DNA of 64,000 nt from an uncultured Pseudodesulfovibrio sp. (GTDB taxonomy: Bacteria; Desulfobacterota; Desulfovibrionia; Desulfovibrionales; Desulfovibrionaceae): assembly GCF_963677845.1 (NCBI RefSeq), contig NZ_OY782498.1:878001-942000 (forward strand). The letters are read 5' to 3'. The notes under the pieces were generated by a model. That model had not been told where the DNA came from and did not search any database. It worked only from the letters and a program-made list of their open reading frames with translations. The translations under genes were made by a program, and so were the position numbers. The number at the start of each line of letters is the position of its first letter. Within the stretch, counting starts at the first letter, position 1. Positions 1 to 8,450 of the stretch are shown piece by piece.

Positions 1-570
1 AAGACGCCGGAAGCCAAGGCGACCGGAGTCTCTGTGGCCGCCAGTATTCTGGGGCTTGTCACTGTGTTCGTCATGTCCAGAGTATACATGCTGCAAACCG
101 TACCGGTATGGGACAGCATTTCAACCATGCTGGGCTTCTATGGCACCATGTTGATTCTCGGTTCCATTGCGGGCGGCGTGCTGTTTGGCATTCAGGCCAA
201 CAAGGGCGACGAGCTTGAAAAAGGCGATCATATCCGTATTGCCGGTGCATTCATTGTTGCGGCCATACTGGGGTTGGGATTGAAGTTTATAGGCATACCG
301 CTTGATATGATTTCCCTTGATGCAACGAATAATCTGGGCGTTTCCGGTATTGATATACTGACATCGGGAGGAACTTTCCTGTTCGTTGCCTGTGTCGCAT
401 TGACCTTTTTGGGAACGACAGTGTTTGCATGGGGTGTCTACAAGATTATTGCATCGAATGAAATGAGTGCCATGACCAATATCAGCCTGTGCGCCTTTGG
501 GCTTGTACTTGCTGGTGAGATTGTCGGTAGGCTCATGTTCTACGGTACTTATCTTCGAATCGGACTGTAA
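1..570 (+). CDS. DmsC-like membrane anchor subunit, 5' partial
   Basis: The reading frame is open from the first base, so the gene begins before the window; 189 residues of its C-terminal part are visible. It holds about five hydrophobic helices (near visible residues 11-32, 48-68, 78-100, 124-148 and 157-180) and the segment MSRVYMLQTVPVWDS, which resembles the quinol-facing region of DmsC anchors. DmsC subunits hold DMSO-reductase-type molybdoenzymes to the membrane and pass electrons from menaquinol to an iron-sulfur subunit. The next two genes, a TorD/DmsD-type chaperone and a polyferredoxin, support a molybdoenzyme operon whose catalytic subunits would lie upstream of base 1. The actual substrate cannot be told from this fragment. 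Confidence 0.8.
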   Translation, partial: KTPEAKATGVSVAASILGLVTVFVMSRVYMLQTVPVWDSISTMLGFYGTMLILGSIAGGVLFGIQANKGDELEKGDHIRIAGAFIVAAILGLGLKFIGIPLDMISLDATNNLGVSGIDILTSGGTFLFVACVALTFLGTTVFAWGVYKIIASNEMSAMTNISLCAFGLVLAGEIVGRLMFYGTYLRIGL

Positions 571-581
571 TATACAAATAT

Positions 582-610
582 GGCCCGAGGAGTAATTCCC
601 TCGGGCCTTT
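582..610 (+). terminator. GC-rich hairpin between anchor and chaperone genes
   Basis: Arms GGCCCGAGG (582-590) and CCTCGGGCC (599-607) form a perfect 9-bp stem with an 8-base loop, followed by only three T. It lies 12 bases after the anchor stop codon. It overlaps the first possible ATG (580) of the chaperone gene, which argues for a start at 619. It may be a leaky terminator or a processing hairpin that lowers chaperone expression relative to the enzyme subunits. Confidence 0.5.
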
Positions 611-618
611 GGAAAATC

Positions 619-1257
619 ATGGAAACATCAGATACATATTTTGCTGCGGCCATAGTATGCGCTTTTTTCGGCAGAGTCTTTTCGCACGACCCGGAAAAAG
701 AATTCATTTCTCAGGTTCGTGATGAAAACCTTTTGGAAGAATGGCCGCTGGAAACATCCGTTGAAGATAAGGCCTCTCTTGACCTGCTGACCTCCTGTAT
801 TGCCGATCTTGATGAGCAGGGAATGGCCCTTTTGCAGGATGATTACAATGCGTTGTTCATTATTCCTGATTCCGCTGTACCAGTGTGGGAATCCGTATGG
901 ACGACCAAGGAACGGCTCCTTTTTGGTGACCCTACATTTGCAGTGCGTGAGGCGTACGCCCGTTACGGGGTTGTTGCGCCCAAGTTGAACAATGAACCGG
1001 ACGACCATATCGGCTTGGAGCTGGATTTCATGGCTCGTTTGTTCGCCTTGTCAGCAGATGCGATGGAGGCGGGCGATACCGTCAAAGCTGATAAGTGCGC
1101 CGAAGATGCCAAATCTTTTTATCAGGATCATTTTGGGAAATGGGCAAAGGATTGTCTGGTGGAAATAGAATCAAAATCGGTCACGGAGTATTACACCTCA
1201 ATGGCCCGACTGTGCATGAGTATGGTGGATTCTTTGCCCCGGATATTGGCTCAATAA
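619..1257 (+). CDS. TorD/DmsD-family molybdoenzyme chaperone
   Basis: The product has 212 residues if it starts at the ATG at 619; an in-frame ATG at 580 would place the start codon inside a perfect GC hairpin and has no ribosome binding site. Family hallmarks are the segment DDYNALFIIP, the tryptophan-bearing VPVWESVW and the late motif NEPDDHIGLELDFM, all typical of TorD/DmsD/NarJ all-helical chaperones. These cytoplasmic proteins bind the Tat signal of a molybdoenzyme and hold it for cofactor insertion. It sits directly behind a DmsC-like anchor gene, so its client is probably the catalytic subunit encoded upstream of the window, not TorA, which has its own TorD at 3.8 kb. The Shine-Dalgarno for 619 is weak. 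Confidence 0.8.
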   Translation: METSDTYFAAAIVCAFFGRVFSHDPEKEFISQVRDENLLEEWPLETSVEDKASLDLLTSCIADLDEQGMALLQDDYNALFIIPDSAVPVWESVWTTKERLLFGDPTFAVREAYARYGVVAPKLNNEPDDHIGLELDFMARLFALSADAMEAGDTVKADKCAEDAKSFYQDHFGKWAKDCLVEIESKSVTEYYTSMARLCMSMVDSLPRILAQ

Positions 1258-1276
1258 TTTTAGCTCGGTAAGCTGT

Positions 1277-2299
1277 ATGCCGTACCAACCGTTTTTTACG
1301 GAAAGCACATGTCTTCGGTTCAAGGGGGGAGAGTGCTCTTTGTGCGCCGATGTGTGTCCTTCTAAGGCAATTTCTTTTGCTGATAGTCCGTGTTTTGTCG
1401 GAGATATTTGTCTGGCATGTGGTGCTTGTGCTGCGGTTTGTCCTGTTGATGCGGTGACGCATAATGCAGCAGGGCGTCTCCTGAAAAAAATCACCTCTCT
1501 CTGTCCAACTGTTACCATTTCTGTGGGGTGTTTTGCCATCCCCTTTGCCCCTGAGGAAATGGTACAGTTGGATGGTTGCCTTTCTACTCTCGGGATGGAT
1601 GTTTTGGCGGCTTTGGCCCTTGTTGATGTTAAAACCCTTCGATTTGTGCACGGCGATTGTGAGAAATGTCCAAAGGGCGATCATTGCAGATTATTTGCCA
1701 GAACCTTGGATGCGTTTCGTCTGACATGTCCTGCCGTTTCTGCAAAAATGTACTGTGTAGAGAAAAAGACCTCTCGCCAAACGAGTGCAAACACCATGTC
1801 ACGGCGTGGGCTGTTCAATATGTTCGGTTCGCGGAAAGAGGCCGTGTCCGCTCAAGTGAATGCCGATAAGTCGGTGCTTTTACAGACCCATACGACTGGT
1901 TCCAAACGACTCCGGTTGCATACGGCATTTCGTTTGTTGTCGTGTTTAGAGCATGTGCCCGAATCTGTGCGAATTGCAGAGATGGAAGTCGTTCAATCCT
2001 GTACCGGGTGTGGAACCTGCTCCAGAGTTTGTCCGGTGAATGCGCTGGAATTTATTGTCGAGAATAATACGTTTTCAATTCGATTTACCGCATGGAAATG
2101 TGTTGATTGCGGCCTGTGTGTCAAATCATGCCTTTCTGAAAGTATACAGCGTCGTCCAGCCGTTTCCGTATCATTGACGGATGAAACTCCTCGTATTCTG
2201 TATTCAGGCTCGTTTCAAACGTGTAAACGATGCAAGGCTGCGTCAACAACGTTGACCAATGGATATTGCACTGTTTGTGCGCATAAGCTGGGGGTATGA
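1277..2299 (+). CDS. Polyferredoxin with four 4Fe-4S motifs
   Basis: This 340-residue soluble protein has two ferredoxin-type cluster motifs near the N terminus (ECSLCADVCP and ICLACGACAAVCP, about residues 19-55) and two more near residues 236-290 (CTGCGTCSRVCP and CVDCGLCVKSC). The linker of about 180 residues has further scattered cysteines, and the C terminus has a CxxC...CxxC pair (CKRC, CTVC) that could bind zinc. There is no signal peptide or membrane helix. It begins 19 bases after the chaperone and ends the operon before a strong terminator. An electron-transfer or maturation role for the upstream molybdoenzyme is inferred; similar four-cluster ferredoxins accompany DMSO-reductase-type operons, but I cannot name a specific gene. 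Confidence 0.7.
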   Translation: MPYQPFFTESTCLRFKGGECSLCADVCPSKAISFADSPCFVGDICLACGACAAVCPVDAVTHNAAGRLLKKITSLCPTVTISVGCFAIPFAPEEMVQLDGCLSTLGMDVLAALALVDVKTLRFVHGDCEKCPKGDHCRLFARTLDAFRLTCPAVSAKMYCVEKKTSRQTSANTMSRRGLFNMFGSRKEAVSAQVNADKSVLLQTHTTGSKRLRLHTAFRLLSCLEHVPESVRIAEMEVVQSCTGCGTCSRVCPVNALEFIVENNTFSIRFTAWKCVDCGLCVKSCLSESIQRRPAVSVSLTDETPRILYSGSFQTCKRCKAASTTLTNGYCTVCAHKLGV

Positions 2300-2335
2300 T
2301 TTACTCGCTTTTTTTATCCTACCAAAGATGCTTCA

Positions 2336-2368
2336 AGGGCTTACGTTGATACCGTAAGCCCTTTTTTT
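2336..2368 (+). terminator. Rho-independent terminator of the first operon
   Basis: Stem AGGGCTTACG (2336-2345) pairs with CGTAAGCCCT (2353-2362) around a 7-base loop, and a run of seven T follows. It ends the anchor-chaperone-ferredoxin transcript. Confidence 0.92.
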
Positions 2369-2397
2369 ATGGTGTTTTTTTGTTCCCATACACATTG

Positions 2398-2445
2398 GTT
2401 TTCCAAAGTCTCTGGAAAACTCTCCGCTCTTGGTGGAACTTTCCA
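2398..2445. promoter_or_regulatory. Two palindromes upstream of torC, probable operator
   Basis: A perfect inverted repeat, GTTTTCCA (2398-2405) and TGGAAAAC (2413-2420) with a 7-base spacer, is followed by a second one, TGGAA-CT-TTCCA (2434-2445). Both share the half-site TTCCA. They lie about 150-190 bases before the torC start, a normal place for activator or repressor sites. The regulator is not encoded nearby, and the half-site does not resemble the E. coli tor box as I remember it. Confidence 0.5.
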
Positions 2446-2592
2446 GAAAAAACGTAAATATGAACAAGTTTATTCGAGTGTAACTTACTGGGATAGAAGG
2501 GTCTTTTGTTCTTGTGCATTGTGGTATCCATCTTGCTTTTGCGTTTGAGGATAAGTGAATCGACCATAACAGGAACGTAAAGGAGAATTTGA

Positions 2593-3750
2593 ATGGAAAA
2601 GGGATTCGGTGCCAGGATTGGCAAACGTCAGTGGCTCCTGCTTGCCGGAATATGTCTGGGAGGGGTGTTACTTATTTCTGCCGCCGTAGGGGCCGGGTCA
2701 GAAGGTGATGAGGATGACGGAAACGGTTTGTGTCTATCGTGTCATGTCATGGAACAAACTGTGTACCCTGAGTTCAAGAAAACAAAGCATTTTAACAACC
2801 CGTCGGGTGTTCGAGCCAAGTGCTCATCCTGCCATGTGCCGCAACCCTTGATACCCATGCTGGAAAGAAAGGCCGCATCGGTTTCCGAGGTGTTCAGTTG
2901 GATGGCTGGCACTATTAATACTCCCGAAAAATTTGAAGAAAATAGACTGAGACTTGCAAAAAGCGTGTGGGCTGATTTTAAAGAAAGTGATTCTCGTGAA
3001 TGCAAATCCTGTCACAATATCACCGCTTTTGATTTTACAGCTTTCAAGAAACCTGAATCCGCCAAGACCATGCAAAAGGGCTTGCAGGACGGGCAGACGT
3101 GTATCGATTGCCATAAAGGCATCGCGCATACCATGCCGGACCTCTCTGCCGGATTTAGAATGTTGTATGAAGAAATCCAAAGTGAGGCCAAGAACGGTGA
3201 TTTTGATGTCGAGGCCGTTTATCCAATCAGTGTAGCCAGTTGCTTTCTTGAAAAAGATGGCTCCAAAGCTGGCAGACTCCTTCCCCTTACCAAACTTGAA
3301 GTCCTCGAAACATCCGGTGACTGGGCCAAAGTCCGTGTTCGTGGTTGGCAGCAGATCGGGGCTGAACGCGTCATATGTGAAGCTCAGGGGCGGCGTGTTT
3401 TCGCGGCTGCCCTGAGTAAGAAAGTGCTCGATACCGTCAAAGGCGGAGAACCCATGGTTGACCCTGAAACCGGGCAATCATGGCGTAAGGCTGAATTCGA
3501 CTGCTGGATTAAAGTCGGTGAATTTGTTGCTGATATTGACCGGTTGAACAACTACGGCAGTGAACTTCATGCGGCGACGTGCGGTGGATGCCATGCACAG
3601 ACCCCAGCCAGTCATTTTACGGCCAATCAGTGGATTGGTGGTATCAAATCGATGGGCAACAGAGTGTCATTGGAGAAGAATAACTATCGGCTTTTGCTGA
3701 AATATCTCCAGATGAGAGCATCTGATGTCACCGGAGAGACTCATTCATAA
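2593..3750 (+). CDS. torC: TorC pentahaem c-type cytochrome (menaquinol dehydrogenase for TMAO reductase)
   Basis: TorC takes electrons from menaquinol and delivers them to periplasmic TorA. The 385-residue protein has an N-terminal membrane anchor (about residues 13-35) and a NapC/NirT domain with four haem motifs (CLSCH 47, CSSCH 77, CKSCH 137, CIDCH 170). A C-terminal domain carries a fifth motif, CGGCH at 330. Five haems and about 390 residues are the TorC/TorY pattern; plain NapC has four haems and about 200 residues. The start is set by AAAGGAG 8 bases before the ATG. It is the first gene of a tight torC-torD-torA operon, with torD 11 bases downstream. Confidence 0.92.
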   Translation: MEKGFGARIGKRQWLLLAGICLGGVLLISAAVGAGSEGDEDDGNGLCLSCHVMEQTVYPEFKKTKHFNNPSGVRAKCSSCHVPQPLIPMLERKAASVSEVFSWMAGTINTPEKFEENRLRLAKSVWADFKESDSRECKSCHNITAFDFTAFKKPESAKTMQKGLQDGQTCIDCHKGIAHTMPDLSAGFRMLYEEIQSEAKNGDFDVEAVYPISVASCFLEKDGSKAGRLLPLTKLEVLETSGDWAKVRVRGWQQIGAERVICEAQGRRVFAAALSKKVLDTVKGGEPMVDPETGQSWRKAEFDCWIKVGEFVADIDRLNNYGSELHAATCGGCHAQTPASHFTANQWIGGIKSMGNRVSLEKNNYRLLLKYLQMRASDVTGETHS

Positions 3751-3761
3751 AGAGGTTTTGT

Positions 3762-4424
3762 ATGCTGAAAGAAAAAAAGAACACCATGATCAATAGGCCG
3801 TTGATTTTGACGTGGATCGCAACATTGTTTGCACGCGAACTCACTCTGGACGATGTCGAAAGTTACAGGAACGGCAAGGGCCGAGTACTCCTCGATACGA
3901 TTGCAGGTGAGATCCCTGAGGCCGTTGAACTTGAACGTATGCGGTCTATTCTTCAGGGACCCGGAACATCCGAGGATACCGTGTTGGATTTGGCTGGTGC
4001 ATTCTCGTGGCTTTTTCATGGAGTCGGGGGGCCAAAGGCTGCGCCTACGCATTGGCATGACTGGTCGGAGGAGTCCGACGGTTCGCAAATGAATTGTATT
4101 GATACCTGTGCTGAACTCATGTCTCGATGCGACCTCGGACCGGCTCTGGAGAGCGATGAATCTGCTGATCACGTGAGCGTACAGTTGGAGTTTCTTGGTT
4201 ATCTGGAAGCGCGGTCAGCTTCTGACCCTGATGGGCCATGGAGTGAATATCATGATCAATTAGTGCGTGATCAAATCGATGCATGGCTTCCTTACTTTTT
4301 GACTGCCTGTGAACGCAATGATCGAAACGGTTTCTATGCCGCTTTGGCAAGTTTTACGCGAAGGGTCTTATCGGATTCTTTGACGGGCAGTGCAAATTCT
4401 ATTCATGCAGCACACGCTGCCTAA
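3762..4424 (+). CDS. torD: TorD chaperone for TMAO reductase
   Basis: TorD is the cytoplasmic chaperone that binds the TorA signal peptide and apo-enzyme during molybdenum-cofactor insertion before Tat export. The 220-residue protein shows the TorD core GAFSWLFHGVGGPKAAPTHW (about residues 85-104) and the late segment YHDQLVRDQIDAWLPYF. It lies 11 bases after torC and 24 bases before torA, so the gene order is C-D-A, not the C-A-D order of E. coli. The start at 3762 follows AGAGG at normal spacing; a second in-frame ATG at 3786 is less well placed. It is distinct in sequence from the chaperone at 619-1257. Confidence 0.92.
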   Translation: MLKEKKNTMINRPLILTWIATLFARELTLDDVESYRNGKGRVLLDTIAGEIPEAVELERMRSILQGPGTSEDTVLDLAGAFSWLFHGVGGPKAAPTHWHDWSEESDGSQMNCIDTCAELMSRCDLGPALESDESADHVSVQLEFLGYLEARSASDPDGPWSEYHDQLVRDQIDAWLPYFLTACERNDRNGFYAALASFTRRVLSDSLTGSANSIHAAHAA

Positions 4425-4448
4425 CTACACATTACGGAGGTAATTCTT

Positions 4449-6899
4449 GTGACACAATCGAATCAGAACAACAGACCAGGAATGTCGCGTCGTCAATTCC
4501 TCGGTTATTCCGCAGCCGCTGGTGTTGCGACATCGTTGTTGGGACCATCCATGCTCGGGACAGCCATGGCCGGAAGCCCTGAAGTGAACGCAGGTTCCTG
4601 CGCTACTTTCTGGGGCATTTTCAAGCTTCAGGCTCAGAATGGCAAGATCGTGAAATCTGAACCTTTCGGCAAGGACAGCTCCGTCAACGAGATGACCACC
4701 AATATGCCGGGATACGTTCATTCCCCCGCTCGTATCAAGTACCCCATGGTACGCAAGGGCTTTCTGAAAGATGGTTACAAGTCTGATACTTCTGAACGAG
4801 GTAAAGGCGAGTTTGTTCGAGTCAGCTGGGATAAGGCCGGTGAGCTGATTGCCGACAACCTTTATCGTATAACCAAGGAGTATGGACAGGATTCCGTCTA
4901 TTCCACTCCCAGTGGGTGGTACATGTTGGGTAAGGTTAACTCGGCAGGCGCCTGCATGAGCCGTCTTTCCAACTTGATGGGTGGTTTTGTCCGTGCTGTG
5001 GGAGACTATTCAACCGGTGCTTCGCAGGTCATCATGCCGTATGTTGTCGGTAATATGGAAGTTTACAGCCAGCAGACTTCATGGCCCGTGATTGTTGAAA
5101 ATTCCGATGTGGTCGTCATCTGGGGCGGAAACCCGATGAACACATTACGCATCTCCTGGCCAGCTCCGACCCACAAGGGCATCGAGAGTTTTGAGGAGCT
5201 GAAGAAACGCGGCAAGCGTCTCATTTTTATTGATCCGACCCGTAACGAATCCATTCAGGAGTTGGGCGGAGAATGGATTGCTCCGCGTCCTAATACCGAT
5301 GTCGCCATGATGTTGGGCATCGCGTATACGGTTCATGAAAAAGGACTGACAGACAAGTCGTTTATGGAAGAGTATACAAGCGGCTTCGACAAGTTCCTTC
5401 CTTATATGCTTGGTGAATCCGATGGTCAGCCCAAAACGCCTGAATGGGCAGAGTCCGTCTGTGGTGTTCCTGCCAAGACAATGCGCGAGTTGGCTGAAGT
5501 CTTCGCCAAGAATCGTACTATCCTGATGAGTGGTTGGGGTATCCAGCGTGCCGACCACGGTGAGCAACCTCACTGGATGTTGGTAACTTTGGCGTGCATG
5601 CTCGGTCAGATCGGTCTGCCCGGTGGTGGTTTTAGTATTGGTCACCTGTATTCCAGTCAGGGTGCTCCGTTTGCAAATGCTCCGAGTGTTCCCGGTATGT
5701 CTGGCGGTAAGACACCTGAAGGTGCTCCTACGCCGATCCCTACCGCACGGAATATCGACATGCTGTTGAATCCCGGCAAAATTATTGATTATAATGGTCG
5801 CAAGGTTAAGTATCCCGATATCAAAATGATTTATAATGGTTTTGCCAACTCCCATACCCGTCAGCCGCAACGTGAATCCGCTATCAGGGCATGGCAGAAA
5901 CCCGAGTGCATTGTTGTCCATGAAATGTTCTGGACACCCACCGCACGGATGGCAGACATCGTGCTGCCTATCTCCACTCCGGCCGAGTGCATGGATATGA
6001 CGACCAGTGAAGACGGACGTTTCCTGATTCCGTTGAAGCCAGCCATCAAGCCGCAGTATGAATCCAAGCCGACCTATGATGCTTTCGCCTTTGTCGCGGG
6101 TAAACTCGGCATTGGTTCTCAGTTTACTGAGGGCAAGACAGGCGCACAATGGCTTGAATCCTTCTATAATCAGGCCATGGCTGATGCAAAGCGTAAAGGT
6201 TTGACCATGCCTGCCTTCAAGGAGTTCTGGGACAAGGGTGAAATTCTTGAATTCAAGGTGCCCGAATCCGCCAAGACCTGGGTCCGCTATAACGAGTATC
6301 GTGAAGATCCGCTTCTTGAGCCGTTGGGAACGCCTTCCGGCAAGATCGAAATCTATTCCAACGCGATTGCCAAAATGGGGTATGATGACTGCAAGGCGTA
6401 TCCTTCTTGGATTGAGCCGACTGAGTGGCTTGGATGCGAGAAGGCCAAGACCTATCCTTTGCATCTGATGACCTCTCACCCCAGACATCGCCTGCATTCG
6501 CAGATGAATCATGTGAAAGCATTGCGCAAGCTGTACACGATTCAGGGACGTGAGCCTGTGTGGATCAGCGTGGAAGACGCCAAGGCCCGTGGAATCAAGG
6601 ATGGCGAGGTTGTTCGCATCTTTAATGATCGTGGTGCTGTTTTGGCCGGAGCCATGGTGACAGACAACCTTCGTCAGGGAGTCGTTCGTCTTTGTGAAGG
6701 CGGTTGGTATGATCCCATCGAACCGGGAAAATCTGGGTCTATGTGCGCTTACGGTAGTGCAAATGTCCTGACTTTGGACAAAGGAAGTTCCAAGCTGGCG
6801 CAGGCTGTCAATGCCAACACCAGTCTGGTGCAGATCGAGAAATACAAGGGTAAACTGCCTGAAATAACCGTGTTTGATGCACCTAAGGGCGCAATGTAA
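4449..6899 (+). CDS. torA: TorA trimethylamine-N-oxide reductase
   Basis: TorA is the periplasmic bis-MGD molybdoenzyme that reduces TMAO to trimethylamine in anaerobic respiration. The 816-residue product (E. coli TorA is about 848) starts at a GTG 8 bases after GGAGG. It has a Tat signal with SRRQFLGYSAAAG at residues 13-25 and a likely cleavage after AMA (41). In GDYSTGASQVIMP, Ser188 is the expected molybdenum ligand. Other conserved blocks are MLGQIGLPGGGF, FREDP-like YREDPLLEPLGTPSG, and the C-terminal RGIKDGEVVRIFNDRG. Resemblance to E. coli TorA as I recall it runs along the whole length. Two terminator-like hairpins follow. Confidence 0.95.
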   Translation: MTQSNQNNRPGMSRRQFLGYSAAAGVATSLLGPSMLGTAMAGSPEVNAGSCATFWGIFKLQAQNGKIVKSEPFGKDSSVNEMTTNMPGYVHSPARIKYPMVRKGFLKDGYKSDTSERGKGEFVRVSWDKAGELIADNLYRITKEYGQDSVYSTPSGWYMLGKVNSAGACMSRLSNLMGGFVRAVGDYSTGASQVIMPYVVGNMEVYSQQTSWPVIVENSDVVVIWGGNPMNTLRISWPAPTHKGIESFEELKKRGKRLIFIDPTRNESIQELGGEWIAPRPNTDVAMMLGIAYTVHEKGLTDKSFMEEYTSGFDKFLPYMLGESDGQPKTPEWAESVCGVPAKTMRELAEVFAKNRTILMSGWGIQRADHGEQPHWMLVTLACMLGQIGLPGGGFSIGHLYSSQGAPFANAPSVPGMSGGKTPEGAPTPIPTARNIDMLLNPGKIIDYNGRKVKYPDIKMIYNGFANSHTRQPQRESAIRAWQKPECIVVHEMFWTPTARMADIVLPISTPAECMDMTTSEDGRFLIPLKPAIKPQYESKPTYDAFAFVAGKLGIGSQFTEGKTGAQWLESFYNQAMADAKRKGLTMPAFKEFWDKGEILEFKVPESAKTWVRYNEYREDPLLEPLGTPSGKIEIYSNAIAKMGYDDCKAYPSWIEPTEWLGCEKAKTYPLHLMTSHPRHRLHSQMNHVKALRKLYTIQGREPVWISVEDAKARGIKDGEVVRIFNDRGAVLAGAMVTDNLRQGVVRLCEGGWYDPIEPGKSGSMCAYGSANVLTLDKGSSKLAQAVNANTSLVQIEKYKGKLPEITVFDAPKGAM

Positions 6900-6922
6900 C
6901 CGGTTTTCGTTCAGTCGGTATC

Positions 6923-6960
6923 AAAGGCCTTCCTCGATTCCTCCTGAGGAGGGCCTTTCT
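6923..6960 (+). terminator. Terminator after torA
   Basis: A 13-bp stem with one G-T pair, AAAGGCCTTCCTC (6923-6935) with GAGGAGGGCCTTT (6946-6958), has a 10-base loop and a pyrimidine-rich tail. It lies 24 bases after torA. Confidence 0.7.
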
Positions 6961-6990
6961 CTCTGCTATGAAAATACACTTTTTTGAGTG

Positions 6991-7027
6991 AAAAGATCTT
7001 TGGCTTGTAGCCAAAGGTCTTTTTTTC
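6991..7027 (+). terminator. Second hairpin terminator before tpx
   Basis: Stem AGATCTTTGGCT (6994-7005) pairs with AGCCAAAGGTCT (7009-7020) around a 3-base loop, and a run of T follows to 7026. It isolates tpx from torA read-through. Confidence 0.85.
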
Positions 7028-7030
7028 TCG

Positions 7031-7060
7031 TTGACTTATTTCTGCTTCGTAGGTGATAAT
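7031..7060 (+). promoter_or_regulatory. Sigma-70-type promoter of tpx
   Basis: TTGACT (7031-7036) and GATAAT (7055-7060) are separated by 18 bases. Each hexamer differs from consensus at one position. Transcription would start near 7067, about 33 bases before the tpx start codon and just after the previous terminator. Confidence 0.75.
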
Positions 7061-7099
7061 AGTTACTTGGATAATAACCTTGTTAGCGAAGGAGAAAAT

Positions 7100-7618
7100 A
7101 TGAGTGAACGAACTGGAGTTATTACTTTTCAAGGGAATCCGTTGACCTTGGTCGGTCCTGAAATCAAGGTTGGGAATATTGCTCCTGATTTTACTGTTGC
7201 CGCCAATGATCTGTCTCCTGCCACTTTGGCCGATTATGCAGGTAAAGTGTTGATTATTGCAGCCGTGCCGTCGTTGGATACTCCCGTGTGTGACATGGAG
7301 ACCCGTCGTTTCAATACCGAGGCTGCAGCCCTTGGCGACGATGTAAAAATCCTGACCGTCAGCATGGACCTGCCGTTTGCACAGGCCCGTTGGTGCGGGG
7401 CGGCAGGAGTCGAAGCCGTCCAGACATTGTCTGACCATGCCGGAGCCTCCTTTGGTGAAAACTGGGGAACGCTTATCAAGGAACTGCGTCTCTTGACCCG
7501 TGCGGTTTTTGTGGTCGGCAAGGATGGAAAGGTCGAGTATGTTGAATATTTGAAGGAAATCACTGAAGAACCAGACTATGCGACAGCCCTTGAGGCCGCG
7601 CGAAAAGTTGTTGGCTAG
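7100..7618 (+). CDS. tpx: Thiol peroxidase Tpx
   Basis: Tpx is an atypical 2-Cys peroxiredoxin that reduces hydrogen peroxide and alkyl peroxides using thioredoxin. The 172-residue protein has the peroxidatic cysteine in PSLDTPVCDMETRRF (Cys64) and the resolving cysteine in ARWCGAAG (Cys99), plus the N-terminal strand GNPLTLVG typical of the family. The start at 7100 is fixed by GGAG 6 bases upstream; the frame is open further back but across the promoter. It is monocistronic between two terminators, so it is probably a free-standing oxidative-stress gene in this anaerobe. Confidence 0.95.
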   Translation: MSERTGVITFQGNPLTLVGPEIKVGNIAPDFTVAANDLSPATLADYAGKVLIIAAVPSLDTPVCDMETRRFNTEAAALGDDVKILTVSMDLPFAQARWCGAAGVEAVQTLSDHAGASFGENWGTLIKELRLLTRAVFVVGKDGKVEYVEYLKEITEEPDYATALEAARKVVG

Positions 7619-7633
7619 CAGTTTTGTCTCATT

Positions 7634-7678
7634 AAAAAAAGTCCGCTTTTCTTGAAGGAAAGGCGGATTTTTTTTTTA
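7634..7678 (+). terminator. Terminator after tpx
   Basis: TCCGCTTTT (7642-7650) pairs with AAAGGCGGA (7659-7667), with A-tract and T-tract extensions on both sides and ten T at the end. Confidence 0.92.
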
Positions 7679-7745
7679 ATGTATACTTTATCCACTTGTC
7701 CTGTCGCTCTGGACCTTGGTTCATGGCTGGGCTATATCGGAGCAC

Positions 7746-8450
7746 ATGTCACGACAGACCATTATATTGATCGAGGATGAGGTCGCCATCGCGGATGCTG
7801 TTTCGTTTGCATTGCAACAGGAAGACTTTCTTGTTCGACATTATACGCTTGGGCGGGAAGGGTTGGCTGATTACCATACACACGGGGCCGACCTGATTAT
7901 TCTGGATGTCGGCCTGCCGGATATTAGCGGACTTGCTGTGTGTCGGGAACTACGGATTGAATCTCGTGTCCCGGTGATCTTCTTGACAGCCAAGAGCGAT
8001 GAGATCGACAGGGTGATGGGGTTGGAGATCGGTGGGGATGACTACGTAACCAAGCCATTCAGCCCGAGGGAATTGGTCGCTCGCGTGCGGGCCATTCTTC
8101 GTCGCACTAATGGGGAACCTATGGATGTCGTCACGCCTTTCGTCTCGACTTCAGATGCGCTTTTTCAAGTGAATGAAGAGAGTGGCGTTGTGATTTTTGC
8201 CGGGGTCGAGCTTTCATTGACCCGTCATGAATTTCTTGTACTTGCGACTCTCCTTTCTCAGCCGGGGCGTGTATTCAGTCGTTCTCAGATTATGGAGCAG
8301 GCATGGGAATCTCCTGAGACCAGTTTGGAGCGATCCGTTGATACCCACATAAAGTCATTGCGTGCCAAGTTGCGCGAGGTTCTTCCCGATGCCGATCCTA
8401 TCGTCACCAAACGAGGTTTTGGGTATACCATTGAGGTGGATCAGCCATGA
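7746..8450 (+). CDS. creB: CreB-like response regulator
   Basis: This is an OmpR-type response regulator of 234 residues. The receiver domain has acidic residues in LIEDE (8-12), the phospho-acceptor in LDVGLPD (Asp54) and a lysine in TKPF (about 103). The C-terminal winged helix includes SLTRHEFLVLATLLSQPGRVFSR and ends KRGFGYTIEV. The ATG at 7746 opens the receiver domain directly; an ATG 30 bases earlier adds residues not seen in the family. It overlaps the kinase gene by 4 bases (ATGA), and a creD homologue follows. That three-gene order is the main reason for the CreB name. In enterobacteria CreB controls carbon-source-related genes; the regulon here is unknown. Confidence 0.82.
   Translation: MSRQTIILIEDEVAIADAVSFALQQEDFLVRHYTLGREGLADYHTHGADLIILDVGLPDISGLAVCRELRIESRVPVIFLTAKSDEIDRVMGLEIGGDDYVTKPFSPRELVARVRAILRRTNGEPMDVVTPFVSTSDALFQVNEESGVVIFAGVELSLTRHEFLVLATLLSQPGRVFSRSQIMEQAWESPETSLERSVDTHIKSLRAKLREVLPDADPIVTKRGFGYTIEVDQP

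Noticed and set aside
5145-6512. A 455-codon open frame antisense to torA
   Set aside because: It lies inside torA, has no ribosome binding site or recognisable motif, and is explained by the codon bias of torA.
7031-7099. N-terminal extension of Tpx from a TTG at 7031
   Set aside because: That codon is part of the -35 box TTGACT, and GGAG before the ATG at 7100 sets the start.
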